Shown here: positions 19,129 through 29,218 of the stretch, piece by piece | How positions within the stretch are numbered: the first letter of the stretch is position 1 | Layout of the letters: each line of letters opens with the position of its first letter | Origin: JBBWZH01 sp035544115 | GTDB lineage: Bacteria; Actinomycetota; Actinomycetes; Mycobacteriales; CADCTP01 | Assembly (NCBI GenBank): GCA_963714145.1 | Contig: OY970235.1 | Coordinates: 9,300,001-9,364,000, forward strand | DNA length: 64,000 nt | Direction of reading: 5' to 3' | Position numbers and translations under genes: made by a program | The notes under the pieces: generated by a model | Database searches by the model: none | What the model was told of the DNA's origin: nothing | The model's input: the letters and a program-made list of their open reading frames with translations, nothing else

Positions 19129-19781
19129 CCACCACCCTGGCCGCCGCGGCCAGTACCGGCAGCCCACTCTGGTTCGTCACCCGGGCCAGCGCGCTGGTCG
19201 CGTTTGGACTGTTGACGCTGACGTTCCTGCTCGGCCTGCTGACCACCGGGCGGGCCGCGGCCACCGCGCCACGGTTCGTCACCCAGGCGCTGCACCGCAA
19301 CGCGACGCTGCTGGCGCTGGTTCTCGTGGTTGTGCACATCGCCAGCACCGTGCTGGACGGGTTCGTCCCGGTCAACTGGCTCACCGCGGTGATCCCGTTC
19401 ACCTCCGGCTACCGCACGCTCTGGGTGGCGCTCGGCACGCTGGCGTTCGACCTGGCGATCCTGCTCACCGTGACCAGCCTGCTGCGGGTCCGGATCGGGC
19501 TCAAGCTCTGGCGTGGCATCCACTGGCTCGCGTACGCGCTGTGGCCGCTGGCACTGGCGCACTACCTGGGTACCGGCACCGACACCAGCGCGAACTGGGG
19601 CCTCTGGTTCGCGATCGGCTCAGCGGTGCTGGTGGCCGGCGCGATCGCGGCCCGGATCACCGCCGGGGTGCTGGGCCGGCCGGAGCCGCCGGCAGCGCGT
19701 CCGGTGCGCGGTGCGCCGGTCGGCCGCCCGCCCGCGTTCGTCCCGAGTGGACAGTCTCGGACCCAGGAGGGTTGGCGATGA
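19125..19781 (+). CDS. Ferric-reductase-like transmembrane protein
   Basis: 218-residue membrane protein with about six hydrophobic helices, resembling the haem-binding transmembrane core of ferric reductases. Histidines placed in helices (ALHRNATLL, VVVHIASTVLD, GIHWLAYALWPLALAHYLG) are candidate haem ligands. It lacks the C-terminal FAD/NAD reductase domain of full ferric reductases, so electrons must come from a partner, plausibly the NuoF-like and ferredoxin proteins downstream. ATG overlaps the apbE stop. The C-terminal tail is Pro/Arg-rich and cytoplasmic. Confidence 0.8.
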   Translation: MTTTLAAAASTGSPLWFVTRASALVAFGLLTLTFLLGLLTTGRAAATAPRFVTQALHRNATLLALVLVVVHIASTVLDGFVPVNWLTAVIPFTSGYRTLWVALGTLAFDLAILLTVTSLLRVRIGLKLWRGIHWLAYALWPLALAHYLGTGTDTSANWGLWFAIGSAVLVAGAIAARITAGVLGRPEPPAARPVRGAPVGRPPAFVPSGQSRTQEGWR

Positions 19782-21067
19782 CCGCCGCGGCCGTGATGCA
19801 GCCGGCCTCACCGGTGCGGCTGCTCGCCGGCCTCGGTCGCGCCGACCGGCCGGTCAGCTACCACGACCACATCGGCCGGTTCGGCGTGCTGCCGCCCCGC
19901 CGCAGCGAGCAGGCCGACTTCGGGCTGATCGAACTGGTGGAACGGTCCGGGCTGCTCGGCCGGGGCGGCGCCGGCTTCCCGACCGGACGGAAGCTGCGCG
20001 CGGTCGCGACCGGCGACCGGCAGCCGGTGCTGATCGCCAACGGGATGGAAGGCGAGCCGGTCGCCCGCAAGGACGCGTTGCTACTCAGCCGGGTGCCGCA
20101 CCTGGTGTTGGACGGCATCGTGCTCGCCGCCCGTGCGATCGGCGCCACCGACGGCTACCTCTGTGTCTACAGTGGATCTCCGTTCCTGTCCGCGCTGAAC
20201 CACGCGCTGGCGCAGCGGGATCAGGCCGCCGACGGGGTGCGGATCGGCATCGAGGAGGTGCCGCACCGGTACGTCTCCAGCGAGAAGTCAGCACTGGTCA
20301 ACTGGCTCGAGGGCGGCGCCGCGGTTCCCCGGTTCACCCCGCCGTCGCCGCGTGAGCGCGGCGTGGACGGCCGGCCGACGCTGATCCAGAACGTCGAGAC
20401 GCTGGCCCACCTGGCGCAGATCGCCCGGCGCGGCCCGGACTGGTTCCGGTCCGTCGGCGACCGGGCCGAACCCGGCTCGCTGCTGGTCACCGTGGCCGGT
20501 GCGGTCGCCCGTCCGGGAGTGCTCGAGGTCGCCAGCGGCACCCCGATCGGCGCGGTGCTCCGGCAGGCCGGCGCCGACCCGCGGACGCTGTCGGCGGTGC
20601 TGGTCGGTGGCTACTTCGGCGGCTGGCTGCAGGTGGACGAGGCGCTGCCGGTGCCGCTCAGCCACGCCGGGCTGCGCTCGGTCGGCCTCGGGCTGGGTGC
20701 CGGCATCCTGGTCGCGCTGCCGGCCGGTGCCTGCGGGCTGGCCGAGACCGCACGGGTCGCCTGGTACCTGGCCGGCGAGAGCGCCGGCCAGTGTGGACCG
20801 TGCCGCAACGGCCTGCCGGCCATCGCCGGCGCGCTGTCCGCGGTCGCCGCCGGGCAGCCCGGCTCGGCCGGTGCGATCGCCGCGATCGAACGCTGGTCGT
20901 CGCTTGTGGACGGTCGAGGTGCCTGCCGGATGCCGGACGGGGCGGTCCGGTTCGTCGGCAGCGCCTGGCGGGCGTTCGCCACCGACGTCGCCCGGCACAC
21001 CCGGTGGGGCCCGTGCGACGGCGTGCACCACCCGCCGGTACTGCCGGTTCCGGACCCTGGGAGGTAG
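19778..21067 (+). CDS. NuoF/RnfC-like NADH dehydrogenase subunit
   Basis: 429-residue protein with complex I 51-kDa features: GRGGAGFPTGRK for FMN binding, ANGMEGEPVARKD for the NADH site, an SLBB-like domain around 240-290, and the ESAGQCGPCRNG plus later GACRMPDG cysteines for a [4Fe-4S] cluster. It would oxidise NAD(P)H and pass electrons to the ferredoxin or the membrane protein. No NuoE or NuoG partner is present. It starts by ATGA overlap inside the operon, with GGAGG ribosome site in the upstream gene. Confidence 0.88.
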   Translation: MTAAAVMQPASPVRLLAGLGRADRPVSYHDHIGRFGVLPPRRSEQADFGLIELVERSGLLGRGGAGFPTGRKLRAVATGDRQPVLIANGMEGEPVARKDALLLSRVPHLVLDGIVLAARAIGATDGYLCVYSGSPFLSALNHALAQRDQAADGVRIGIEEVPHRYVSSEKSALVNWLEGGAAVPRFTPPSPRERGVDGRPTLIQNVETLAHLAQIARRGPDWFRSVGDRAEPGSLLVTVAGAVARPGVLEVASGTPIGAVLRQAGADPRTLSAVLVGGYFGGWLQVDEALPVPLSHAGLRSVGLGLGAGILVALPAGACGLAETARVAWYLAGESAGQCGPCRNGLPAIAGALSAVAAGQPGSAGAIAAIERWSSLVDGRGACRMPDGAVRFVGSAWRAFATDVARHTRWGPCDGVHHPPVLPVPDPGR

Positions 21068-21069
21068 CG

Positions 21070-21330
21070 ATGAGCGAACGGCTGCGGGTGAACCCGATCG
21101 GCTGCGACGCGCACGGCCTGTGCGCGGACCTGTTCCCCGAGATGATCAAACTGGACGAGTGGGGCTATCCGATCCTGGACGGCCGGGACGTGCCCGAAGC
21201 GCAGCTGGGCCACGCTCGGCGGGCCGTGGCGGCCTGCCCCACGCTCGCCCTTGCCCTGGTACCCCGGGCGGCACCCCGGGCGCCGGCACCGCCCGCCCTC
21301 CGCCCCGTCCCGACTGGAAGGCCGAGATGA
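21070..21330 (+). CDS. Ferredoxin, probably [3Fe-4S]
   Basis: 86-residue single-cluster ferredoxin. The visible cysteines are GCDAHGLC (C-x5-C) and AACPTLAL (CP), three ligands as in actinobacterial [3Fe-4S] ferredoxins that serve P450s and other redox enzymes. The C-terminal 20 residues are an Ala/Pro/Arg tail without homology. It sits two bases after the NuoF-like stop and overlaps the next gene, so it is the likely electron carrier of this operon. Confidence 0.88.
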   Translation: MSERLRVNPIGCDAHGLCADLFPEMIKLDEWGYPILDGRDVPEAQLGHARRAVAACPTLALALVPRAAPRAPAPPALRPVPTGRPR

Positions 21331-21656
21331 CCGACCCCCGCCTCCCCCGCCACCGCCAGCGCGCCGCCTTCGATCGGGACCGGGCGCTGGGCCGGGTGAC
21401 CAAGCTGACCGCGGCCGGCGGCATCGGCGCCGTCGCCGCCACGGTGGCGCTGGCCGGCTGGCTCTCCCAGCCGGCCAACGCCAAGCCCGGTAGCAGCTCC
21501 ACGTCCACCACGTCCTCGTCGTCGTCCACATCGGACTCGGCGGACTCCTCGTCCAGCGACAGCGGGGACGACGGCCTGTCCTCGGCGGACCAGACGCCGG
21601 GCACGAGCGACGGCACCGACAACTCGCAGCCGCAGGTGTCGTCCGGCGGCTCCTGA
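21327..21656 (+). CDS. Small membrane-anchored Ser/Thr/Asp-rich protein
   Basis: 109-residue protein: a basic cytoplasmic N-terminus, one hydrophobic segment at about 30-46 (AAGGIGAVAATVALAGWLS), then a long Ser/Thr/Asp tail outside the membrane. It is coupled to the ferredoxin by ATGA. No FMN-binding domain or flavinylation motif is evident, so it is not an obvious ApbE substrate, although its external tail makes a role in the same membrane redox chain plausible. I do not recognise the family. Confidence 0.65.
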   Translation: MTDPRLPRHRQRAAFDRDRALGRVTKLTAAGGIGAVAATVALAGWLSQPANAKPGSSSTSTTSSSSSTSDSADSSSSDSGDDGLSSADQTPGTSDGTDNSQPQVSSGGS

Positions 21657-21800
21657 GCCCGCCGAGCCCGGCCCGGCGAGCCGGTCCAGCCCGGACCGGC
21701 CCTCGGCCCGGCCCGGCCCGGCCCGGCCCGGCTCGGCTCGGCTCTGGCCGGCCGGGCCCGGCTCCGGCCGGCCTGGCTCGGCCGGAGCCGGGGTGGGTGG
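21657..21800. repeat. GGCCC-type low-complexity spacer between convergent operons
   Basis: 144 bases of CCCGG/GGCTC repeats with many self-complementary stretches, located between the convergent redox operon and ABC permease gene. It probably acts as a bidirectional terminator, but no single hairpin stands out. Confidence 0.5.
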
Positions 21801-24325
21801 TCAGGCCGTGGCGATAGCGGTCAGCACATCCAGGCGAGCGGCCCGGCGGGCCGGCCGGATCGCCGCCAGCACACCCACCGCGGCGCCGACCGCGAGGACG
21901 ATCAGCAGCCGACCGGGCGGCGCGGCGAACGAGCCGATGTCCGCCCCGGCCGCGCGGACCAGCGCCCAGCCGAGGAACACGCCCAGCCCCAGCCCGCCGA
22001 TCGTGCCGAAGACCGCGATCAGCACCGACTCCCAGCGCACCATCCCGCGCATCTGCCGGCGGGTCAGGCCGAGCGCGCGCAGCACACCCAGCTCCCGGGT
22101 GCGCTCGTGAACGGACAGTGCGAGCGTGTTCGCGATGCCCATCAGCGCGATCAGCACGGCCAGCCCGAGCAGCGCGTAGACGATCGCCAGCATCGTGTCG
22201 ACGCCGGCGGACAGGGTGTCCGCGAACTGCTCCCGATCCTGCACGGACGGGTTGCCGTACGCCGCGGCCACCCGCTCGACCGCGACCCGGCCGGAGCTCA
22301 GCTCGACCCCGTCCCGGAGGCCGACCAGCACGGTCGTGTCGATGTCCTGAGCGGAGTGTGCCGCGGCGAGCGCCCTGGGAAGCAGGTAGTCGCCGACCGC
22401 GGTGCGCGCCGAGTAGACCGCGCTGACCGGCACGTCCCGGGTCACGCCGTCGGCGAATCCGATGTGGACAATGCTGCCCAGGTGCCAACCGTGCTCGGTA
22501 GCCACCGACTCGGCCACGGCCAGGCCGGCACCGTCCAGCGAACCGTCCCGCACGTGCAGGTCGAGTAGTTTGCTCAGCGGACCAGGGTCGCTGACGGTGA
22601 CCGCGGTGCCGGCGCCGTCGATCAGCACCGCGGACCGGGCCAACCCCACGGCCGCCCGTGCCTCTGGTAGCCGCCCGATATCGTCGGCGAGCTTCGGGCT
22701 CAGCCCGCTGCCGAACCCGCCGGCGGTGATCGCCAGATCGCCGCCGAACGACTGGCGCACGGCCGCGTCCGTGCTGGCCCGGATCGAGGCCCCGAGCACG
22801 GTGAACAGGGTGACCACGCCGACCCCGATCATCAGCGCGGCCGCGGTCGCGGCGGTGCGGCGCGGGTTGCGCATCGCGTTGCCCCGGGCCAGCTTGCCGG
22901 TGACGCCGCGCAGTGGCGCGCCCAGCAGTCGGCTGGCCGGCCGGGCCACCGCCGGCCCGAGCGTGACCACGCCGGCCAGGGTGAGCACGGCGGCGATGCC
23001 GGCCAGTGCCGCGCCCGCTCCGGTCCCGGCCGCGACTGCCAGTGTCACGCCGGCGAGCACCAGCACCCCGCCGGCCACCGTGCGCCGCGTCGACGCCTCG
23101 GTGCGCCCGGTGGTGATCGCTCGCAACGCGGCCAGCGGTGGTACCCGCGATGCCGTCACCGCCGGCGCGACCCCGGCCAGCAACGTGACCAGGATCCCGA
23201 CAGCGAGCGAGATCGCGACGGTGCGACCGGTCAACCGCAGGCCGGCGTCCGGCAACGCGAAACCGACGCTGCTGAACAGTGCCTTGAGTAGGCCGGCGAT
23301 GCCCAGCCCGCCGAACAACCCGAGCACCGATCCGAGCACGCCGATCAGCGTTGCTTCCACCAGCACCGAGCCGAGCACCTGCCGCCGGGTGCCGCCGAGC
23401 GCCCGCAGCAGCGCCGACTCCCGGGACCGCTGCGCCACCAGGATCGAGAATGTGTTGACGATGCTGAACGTCGCCACCAGCAGGGCGATCCCGGCGAAGA
23501 TCAGCAGGAACGTCTGGAAGAAACGGAGGAACCCGTCGGTCACGGTGGCGGTGGTCTCCGCGGTGACCTGCGCCCCGGTCACCGCCTCGGTGCCGGCCGG
23601 CAGCACCGGCCGGAGCCGGTTCACCAGGTCCACTTGCGACACCCCGGGCGCCGCCCGTAGCACGATGCTGGAGAGCTGCCCGGCGCGCTTGGTGATGTAC
23701 CGCTCCGCATCGGATTGTCCAAATGCGACGAACGTGGCGGTGCCGAACCCGTTCCCCGAGTTCCAGGTGGCGATGCCGACGATGCGGACGCGCACCGGCT
23801 GCGGCGTCTGCACCATGGTCGTGTCGCCGACCCGCAGCTTGCCGTCCGTCGCGGCGCCACGGTTGATCACGACCTCGCCGGGCGCCTGCGGCGGCCGGCC
23901 CGCCACCACCCGCCACGGCGTCAGCGCCGGGTCGGTGATCCAGTTCCCGGCCTGCCGCGGCGGCCCGTTGCGTCCGACGGCATTGCCGTCCCGGTCGAGC
24001 AGTTGGCCGTAACCGATGATGGACGGCTCGGCGCCGGCCACCCCGGGCACCGCCCGGACCCGGTTCAACAGTTGACCGTCGACCAGGCCGCGCTGCTGGA
24101 TGCCGGGCCCGCGGGCGCTCGCCGACACCGTGCTCGCGGACCGGACGATCGCGTCGGTCCCGGCGTTCGCGGACCGGAACAGCTCATCGAAGTTGGACCC
24201 CAGGGTGTCGTTCAGTACCAGCGTCCCAGCCAGGAAGCTGACCCCGAGGAAGATGGCGAACACGGTGCCGATCAGCCGGCGCCGGTACGCGAGCAGTCCG
24301 GTGAGAACAATGCGGAGCATCCGGC

Positions 24326-24329
<4 letters not shown>
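21801..24329 (-). CDS. ABC transporter permease, FtsX family (two FtsX domains)
   Basis: 842-residue permease of the MacB/FtsX type. An N-terminal helix and MacB-like periplasmic domain are followed by a first FtsX core (TFSIVNTFSILVAQRSRESALLRALG), a second set of helices with another external domain, and a C-terminal FtsX core (MGIANTLALSVHERTRELGVLRALG). Such transporters export lipoproteins, peptides or drugs, or work by mechanotransmission. GTG at 24329 overlaps the ATPase stop (GTGA), so the pair forms one operon. Substrate unknown. Confidence 0.9.
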
Positions 24330-25084
<755 letters not shown>

Positions 25085-25291
25085 GACTGCCACTCCTCGA
25101 ATTGCCGTCGTTCGATTGGCACCCCGGATCATCGGCGCCGCGCCGGGGTCGCGTCGTCCGCCCGGGATCGGCCCCGCGGCTACGCGAACGCGCGCAGCCC
25201 GCCCGGTTCGGGCTACCGCAGGCGCGGTAGCGGCGGCTGCGACAGCCGGCCATGGCGGGGCGAAAGCGGCGAAGATTGTCGTCTAACTGTA

Positions 25292-25301
25292 GTAACGTTA
25301 C
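25292..25301. promoter_or_regulatory. GTAACGTTAC palindrome in divergent promoter
   Basis: A perfect 10-base palindrome lies in the 281-base gap between the ABC operon and the ArsR gene, in the only AT-rich stretch of the gap and next to a TAACTGTAG element that could be part of a -10 region. Position makes it a candidate operator for the ArsR-family protein; this is inference. Confidence 0.5.
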
Positions 25302-25365
25302 GAATCAACCATGAAACGGTCAGTGCACGCTTTTTGCTTGCTGAAGCCTCTTGAGGAGTCGCTCG

Positions 25366-25791
25366 ATGGCGAGAGCCGCCCCGATCATCGGGTCCATACC
25401 GGATGTGCTCAAGGCACTCTCCGACGAGATGCGGTGGAGCATCGTGACCCAGTTGGCCGCCGTGGACGAGCTCGCCTGCATGCGGCTGGAGCAGACACTG
25501 CCGGTCTCGAAGCCGACAATCTCCTACCACGTAAAGGTTCTCTATCACGCCGGGCTGCTGGAGGTCCGCAAGGAGGGCCGGAACTACTTCTACCGGTTAC
25601 GCCGGGACGTGCTCGACTCCGTCCTCGCCGGCGTCGCCCGTGAGCTTGGCCCTGCCCCCGCCGGTACGGCGCCGGCGCGCGCGGTGCCGGCGCGTGCGAC
25701 GCCCGCGCGTGCGGCGCCCGCGCGGGCGGCGCGCCCCGCTCGGGCCGGCCGCGCTGCCAGCCCCGACGTCGCCCGCACCCGCCCGCACTGA
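25366..25791 (+). CDS. ArsR-family transcriptional regulator
   Basis: 141-residue winged-helix repressor. The DNA-binding domain covers about 10-95: IPDVLKALSDEMRW, then SKPTISYHVKVLYHAGLLE as recognition helix and wing, then RKEGRNYFYRLR. The ArsR metal-binding cysteine motif is absent, so it is not an obvious metal sensor. The last 45 residues are Ala/Pro/Arg-rich filler. ATG at 25366 has GAGGAG seven bases upstream; a TTG at 25351 is less likely. Divergent to the ABC operon. Confidence 0.85.
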   Translation: MARAAPIIGSIPDVLKALSDEMRWSIVTQLAAVDELACMRLEQTLPVSKPTISYHVKVLYHAGLLEVRKEGRNYFYRLRRDVLDSVLAGVARELGPAPAGTAPARAVPARATPARAAPARAARPARAGRAASPDVARTRPH

Positions 25792-25914
25792 CCCGCCCGA
25801 CCGCACTGACCCGCCCGACCGCCCGACCCGCCCGACCCGCGCGGGCCGGGTGCGCGGGGCGGCCTCGCTGAGCTTGCCGGCCGGAGCGGTGCGGGCTGCT
25901 GGGTGCCGCCGCGG

Positions 25915-27522
25915 TCAGGCGGGGGAGTGCGGGTGATCCGGCCCGGGCGGGGCTGGGCTGGCTGGTTTCGTCCGGCCGGATTCAGCTGGCCGGGTCGGGT
26001 CGGGGGTGCCGCGGCGGATCTCGGCCAGCGCCTCGTACGCGGGCTCGAGGGTCTCGGCCAGTTGGGCGTAGAGCGGCAAAAGCCGGGCGTAGACAGTTGC
26101 GGCCGCGGTCGGTTGGACGGTCTCGACGACCGGTACCAGGCCGGCGGCGGCGTCCAGGCTGTCCACCAGGCCCAGCGCCCGCATGGCGACGATAGCGGCG
26201 CCGAACGCCGATCCTTCCGGGCTGGCCGGGAAGCCGATCGGCCGGCCCAGCACGTCCGCCAGGAGTTGCCTCCACAGTGGACTGCGGGCGAACCCGCCGG
26301 TTGCCCGGATCTCGTGGGTGGCCAACCCGGTGCTCTCCAGCACGCCCAGTACCAGGGCCAGTTGCAGGCAGACCGCCTCCAGACCGGCCCGTACCAGGTG
26401 TTCGCGCCGGTGCTGCTGCGACAGTCCGAAGTAGACGCCACGCGGGTGGCCGTGCCAGCGCGGCGCCCGCTCCCCGGCCAGGTAGGGCAGCATCAGCAGG
26501 CCGGCCGCGCCGGGCGGGGCTTGCCCGGCCAGGGCCAGCAGGGCCTGATCGGCCGATTCGGCCGGCAGTTCCGGAGCCAGCGCGGCGTGCAGCCAGCGCA
26601 ACAGGTTGCCGCCGTTGTTGGTGGCGCCACCGACGATCCAGTGCCGGTCGTCCAGTTCGTAGCAGAACAGCCGGCCGGCCGGGTCGACCGCCGGGCGGTC
26701 CACGGTGACCCGTACCGCGCCGCTGGTGCCGATCGAGCACGCGACCGTGCCAGGCCTGACCGCGCCGACGCCGGCGTTGGCGAGCGCGCCGTCGCTGCCG
26801 CCGGCGATCACCGGGAGGCCGGCCGGCAGCCCGGTCCGGTCCGCGACAGCGCTGCTGACCGGGCCGATGCGCTCCGTACCGTCGACCAGCCGGGCGAGCT
26901 GGCTCCGGCGGACGCCGGCGAGCTCCAGCGCCTCGTCGTCCCAGTCGCCGGTCAGCACGTCGTACAGGCCGGTGGTGGACGCGGTCGAGCGGTCCACCCG
27001 CAGGTCGCCACCGCACAGCCGGTGCAGCAGGTACTCCTTGATACCGACCCAGTAGTGGGCGGCGGCGAACGTGTCCTGCTGTTCCTCGCGGAACCAGATC
27101 AGCTTCAGCAGCGGTGACATCGGGTGCAGCGGCGTGCCGGACCGGCTGGCCAGCCGGCGCCCGGCCGGGTCCGCGCGCAGCCGCTCGGCCTGCCCGGCTG
27201 CCCGCTCGTCCGCCCAGGTCAGCAACGGCGTGATCGGTTGCCGGTCGGCGTCCAGCCCGAGCAACGTGTGCATCGCCGTGGACAGTCCTAACGCGACGAT
27301 CACGATCCGCTGATCGCGGGCGGTCGCGGTGACCGCGGCGGTTGAGTCCAGCACCGCATGCACCACCGCGTCCGGGTCCTGTACCGCCCAACCGGGCTGC
27401 GCGGCGAGCAGCGGATAGCCGCAGTGGGCGCTGGCGGCGACCGTCCCGGCCCGGTCGAACAGCACGGCCTTGGTACTGGTGGTGCCGACGTCGATCGCCA
27501 GCACCCCGTGCCGGTCAGGCAT
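25915..27522 (-). CDS. gntK: FGGY-family carbohydrate kinase, gluconokinase type
   Basis: 535-residue FGGY kinase. AIDVGTTSTKAVLFD is the phosphate-1 loop, LGLSTAMHTLLGLD and PLLTWADERA are typical of gluconokinases, SIGTSGAVRV is phosphate-2 and ATGGFARSPLWRQ the adenosine motif. The likely reaction is ATP-dependent phosphorylation of gluconate, though a related polyol is possible. About 30 C-terminal residues are Pro/Ser/Gly filler. The gene stands alone with no transporter; the next minus-strand gene upstream is 9 bases away and may be cotranscribed in the order SAM hydrolase. Confidence 0.85.
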   Translation of the reverse strand: MPDRHGVLAIDVGTTSTKAVLFDRAGTVAASAHCGYPLLAAQPGWAVQDPDAVVHAVLDSTAAVTATARDQRIVIVALGLSTAMHTLLGLDADRQPITPLLTWADERAAGQAERLRADPAGRRLASRSGTPLHPMSPLLKLIWFREEQQDTFAAAHYWVGIKEYLLHRLCGGDLRVDRSTASTTGLYDVLTGDWDDEALELAGVRRSQLARLVDGTERIGPVSSAVADRTGLPAGLPVIAGGSDGALANAGVGAVRPGTVACSIGTSGAVRVTVDRPAVDPAGRLFCYELDDRHWIVGGATNNGGNLLRWLHAALAPELPAESADQALLALAGQAPPGAAGLLMLPYLAGERAPRWHGHPRGVYFGLSQQHRREHLVRAGLEAVCLQLALVLGVLESTGLATHEIRATGGFARSPLWRQLLADVLGRPIGFPASPEGSAFGAAIVAMRALGLVDSLDAAAGLVPVVETVQPTAAATVYARLLPLYAQLAETLEPAYEALAEIRRGTPDPTRPAESGRTKPASPAPPGPDHPHSPA

Positions 27523-27531
27523 CCTCGCTCC

Positions 27532-28377
27532 TCAGTCGAATGTGGACTGTGGGGCGGTAGGGGGTGCCGGCCGGGACAGCAGGAGCACCGAATCGTCGTC
27601 CCGGACGTCCAGCGCCGCCGCTGCGCTGCCGCCGTTCACCGCGACCGCCACGTAGCCGGCCGAATCGAGGTAGACGACCAGTTCGCCCGGGCCGACGTCA
27701 CCGAACGTGCTGGCGACCAACGCCGGCCGGGCGGCTGGTCCGATCTGGACGAAGGCGCGGTCGCCGGCCGCGATCCCGGCCGCGGTCAGGTCCGCGACGG
27801 TAGCGGCGAGCTGCACGTTGCCGAAGCCGTCGACCGACCGCACCTGCGCGGTCACCTTGCCGACCGCGACGGTGACCGTCGGCGCCGGCAGCCGGACCAG
27901 CGTCTCCCGCGGCACTTCCGGCCCCACCGCCGCCGGTTCGACGCCGGCGCAGAGATGTGCGGCGACCGGCGCGAACACATCCCGGCCATGGAAGGTCGCC
28001 GATATCGGCGGCAGCCAGTACGCCGGTTCGGCCAGTTGATAGGCGGTGGTGATGCCGCCCAGCGCCTCGGCCGCCGGCACCAGCAGGCCGTTGTCCGGTC
28101 CGATGAGGACGGACCGGCCGGCGACCAGGCAGACGCCGCGCCGGCCGGTGCCGACGCCCGGGTCGACCACCGCCAGGTGCACCGCCGGCGGCAGCCACGG
28201 GACCGTCTGCGCGAGCACCCCGGCGCCGCGTCGCACGTCCTGCGGTGGCACCTGGTGGGTCACGTCGATCACCCGGGCGGCCGGTGCGATCCGGGCGATG
28301 ACCCCGTGGCAGGCGGCCGTGAACCCGTCCGCCTGCCCGTAGTCGGTGGTGAACGAGACCCACTCGTACCCCGCCAT
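27532..28377 (-). CDS. SAM hydrolase / SAM hydroxide adenosyltransferase (DUF62 family)
   Basis: 281-residue DUF62 protein that cleaves S-adenosylmethionine with water to adenosine and methionine, a relative of fluorinase and chlorinase. N-terminal FTTDYGQADGF, DVTHQVPPQDV, AVVDPGVGTGRR, IGPDNGLL and HGRDVFAPVAAHL are the family motifs, and the C-terminal domain has DGFGNVQL. The Asp-Arg-His set typical of the hydrolase rather than halogenase is suggested by GVGTGRR. ATG at 28377 chosen from family alignment. Confidence 0.88.
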   Translation of the reverse strand: MAGYEWVSFTTDYGQADGFTAACHGVIARIAPAARVIDVTHQVPPQDVRRGAGVLAQTVPWLPPAVHLAVVDPGVGTGRRGVCLVAGRSVLIGPDNGLLVPAAEALGGITTAYQLAEPAYWLPPISATFHGRDVFAPVAAHLCAGVEPAAVGPEVPRETLVRLPAPTVTVAVGKVTAQVRSVDGFGNVQLAATVADLTAAGIAAGDRAFVQIGPAARPALVASTFGDVGPGELVVYLDSAGYVAVAVNGGSAAAALDVRDDDSVLLLSRPAPPTAPQSTFD

Positions 28378-28684
28378 GCCGATAGTGTCGGCCCAACCCG
28401 AGCCCACCCGGAAACCGGGGTGCGTGGTCCAGCCGGGGTGCCGGCGAGGCCGGGGTGCCGGCGGGGCCGGGGTGCCGGTAGGGCCGGGGTGGAGCACGGC
28501 GGACCGGGCCGGCTCTGCGCCGGCTGCTGGGCGCGCTGCCGGTCGGATGGCCGGGCCGGCGGGTGTTTGCCGGGGGTGTTTGCCGGGAAAGCGTGCGGCA
28601 GCGCCGGGTCGGCCGCCCTGTCCGGTGCGCTGCCGGCTGAGCGGCACCGCTCAGATCACCCGCGCCGACCCGTAGGCTGGACCG
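28378..28684. other. Divergent spacer with GCCGGGGTG repeats
   Basis: 307 bases between the SAM hydrolase and moaC. At about 28433-28494 a 17-18 base unit built on GCCGGGGTGCCGG is repeated three to four times in tandem. No supported gene is present. The remaining sequence should carry the two divergent promoters. Confidence 0.5.
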
Positions 28685-29218
28685 GTGCCCGACCAGCTGA
28701 CGCACGTCGACGCGGCTGGCGCTGCGCGGATGGTGGACGTGTCCGCGAAGGACGTCACCGCCCGGACCGCGACCGCCACCGGCCGGCTCCAGACCACGGC
28801 CGCGGTCGTGGCGTTACTGCGCTCCGACGGCCTACCCAAGGGTGACGCGCTGGCCGTCGCCCGGCTGGCCGGCATCATGGGCGCCAAACGGACCCCCGAC
28901 CTGGTGCCGCTCTGCCATCCGATCGCGCTGCACGGCGTCACCGTCGACCTCGAGGTGGTCGACGACGGCGTCAGGATCACCGCCACCACCCGGACCGCCG
29001 ACCGAACCGGTGTCGAGATGGAGGCGTTGACCGCGGTAGCCGCCGCCGGCCTCGCGCTGATCGACATGGTCAAGGCAGTCGACCGCGCGGCCACGCTCAG
29101 CGACATCCAGGTCGTGCACAAGTCCGGCGGCCGCTCCGGCACCTGGACCCGTCCCGATGCGACCCGGCCCGACCCGGAGCCGACATCGCGACCGGCCCCC
29201 GCGGAGACCGCGCTGTGA
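28685..29218 (+). CDS. moaC: Cyclic pyranopterin monophosphate synthase MoaC
   Basis: 177-residue MoaC, which completes the first step of molybdopterin synthesis, converting the 3',8-cyclo-GTP product to cyclic pyranopterin monophosphate. LCHPIALHGV and GVEMEALTAVAAAGLALIDMVKA with the catalytic Lys/Asp residues are intact. The last 25 residues are an added Pro/Arg tail. GTG start at 28685; TGA overlaps the mogA GTG. First of three overlapping moa genes. Confidence 0.95.
   Translation: MPDQLTHVDAAGAARMVDVSAKDVTARTATATGRLQTTAAVVALLRSDGLPKGDALAVARLAGIMGAKRTPDLVPLCHPIALHGVTVDLEVVDDGVRITATTRTADRTGVEMEALTAVAAAGLALIDMVKAVDRAATLSDIQVVHKSGGRSGTWTRPDATRPDPEPTSRPAPAETAL

Noticed and set aside
17799..19781. 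A 660-codon plus-strand frame
   Set aside because: Alternative-frame reading of apbE and the ferric-reductase-like gene; composition is that of a shadow although its last third coincides with the true frame of the latter gene.
20611..23916. A 1,101-codon minus-strand frame
   Set aside because: Arg/Gly/Ala shadow of the ABC permease in another phase; no domain structure.
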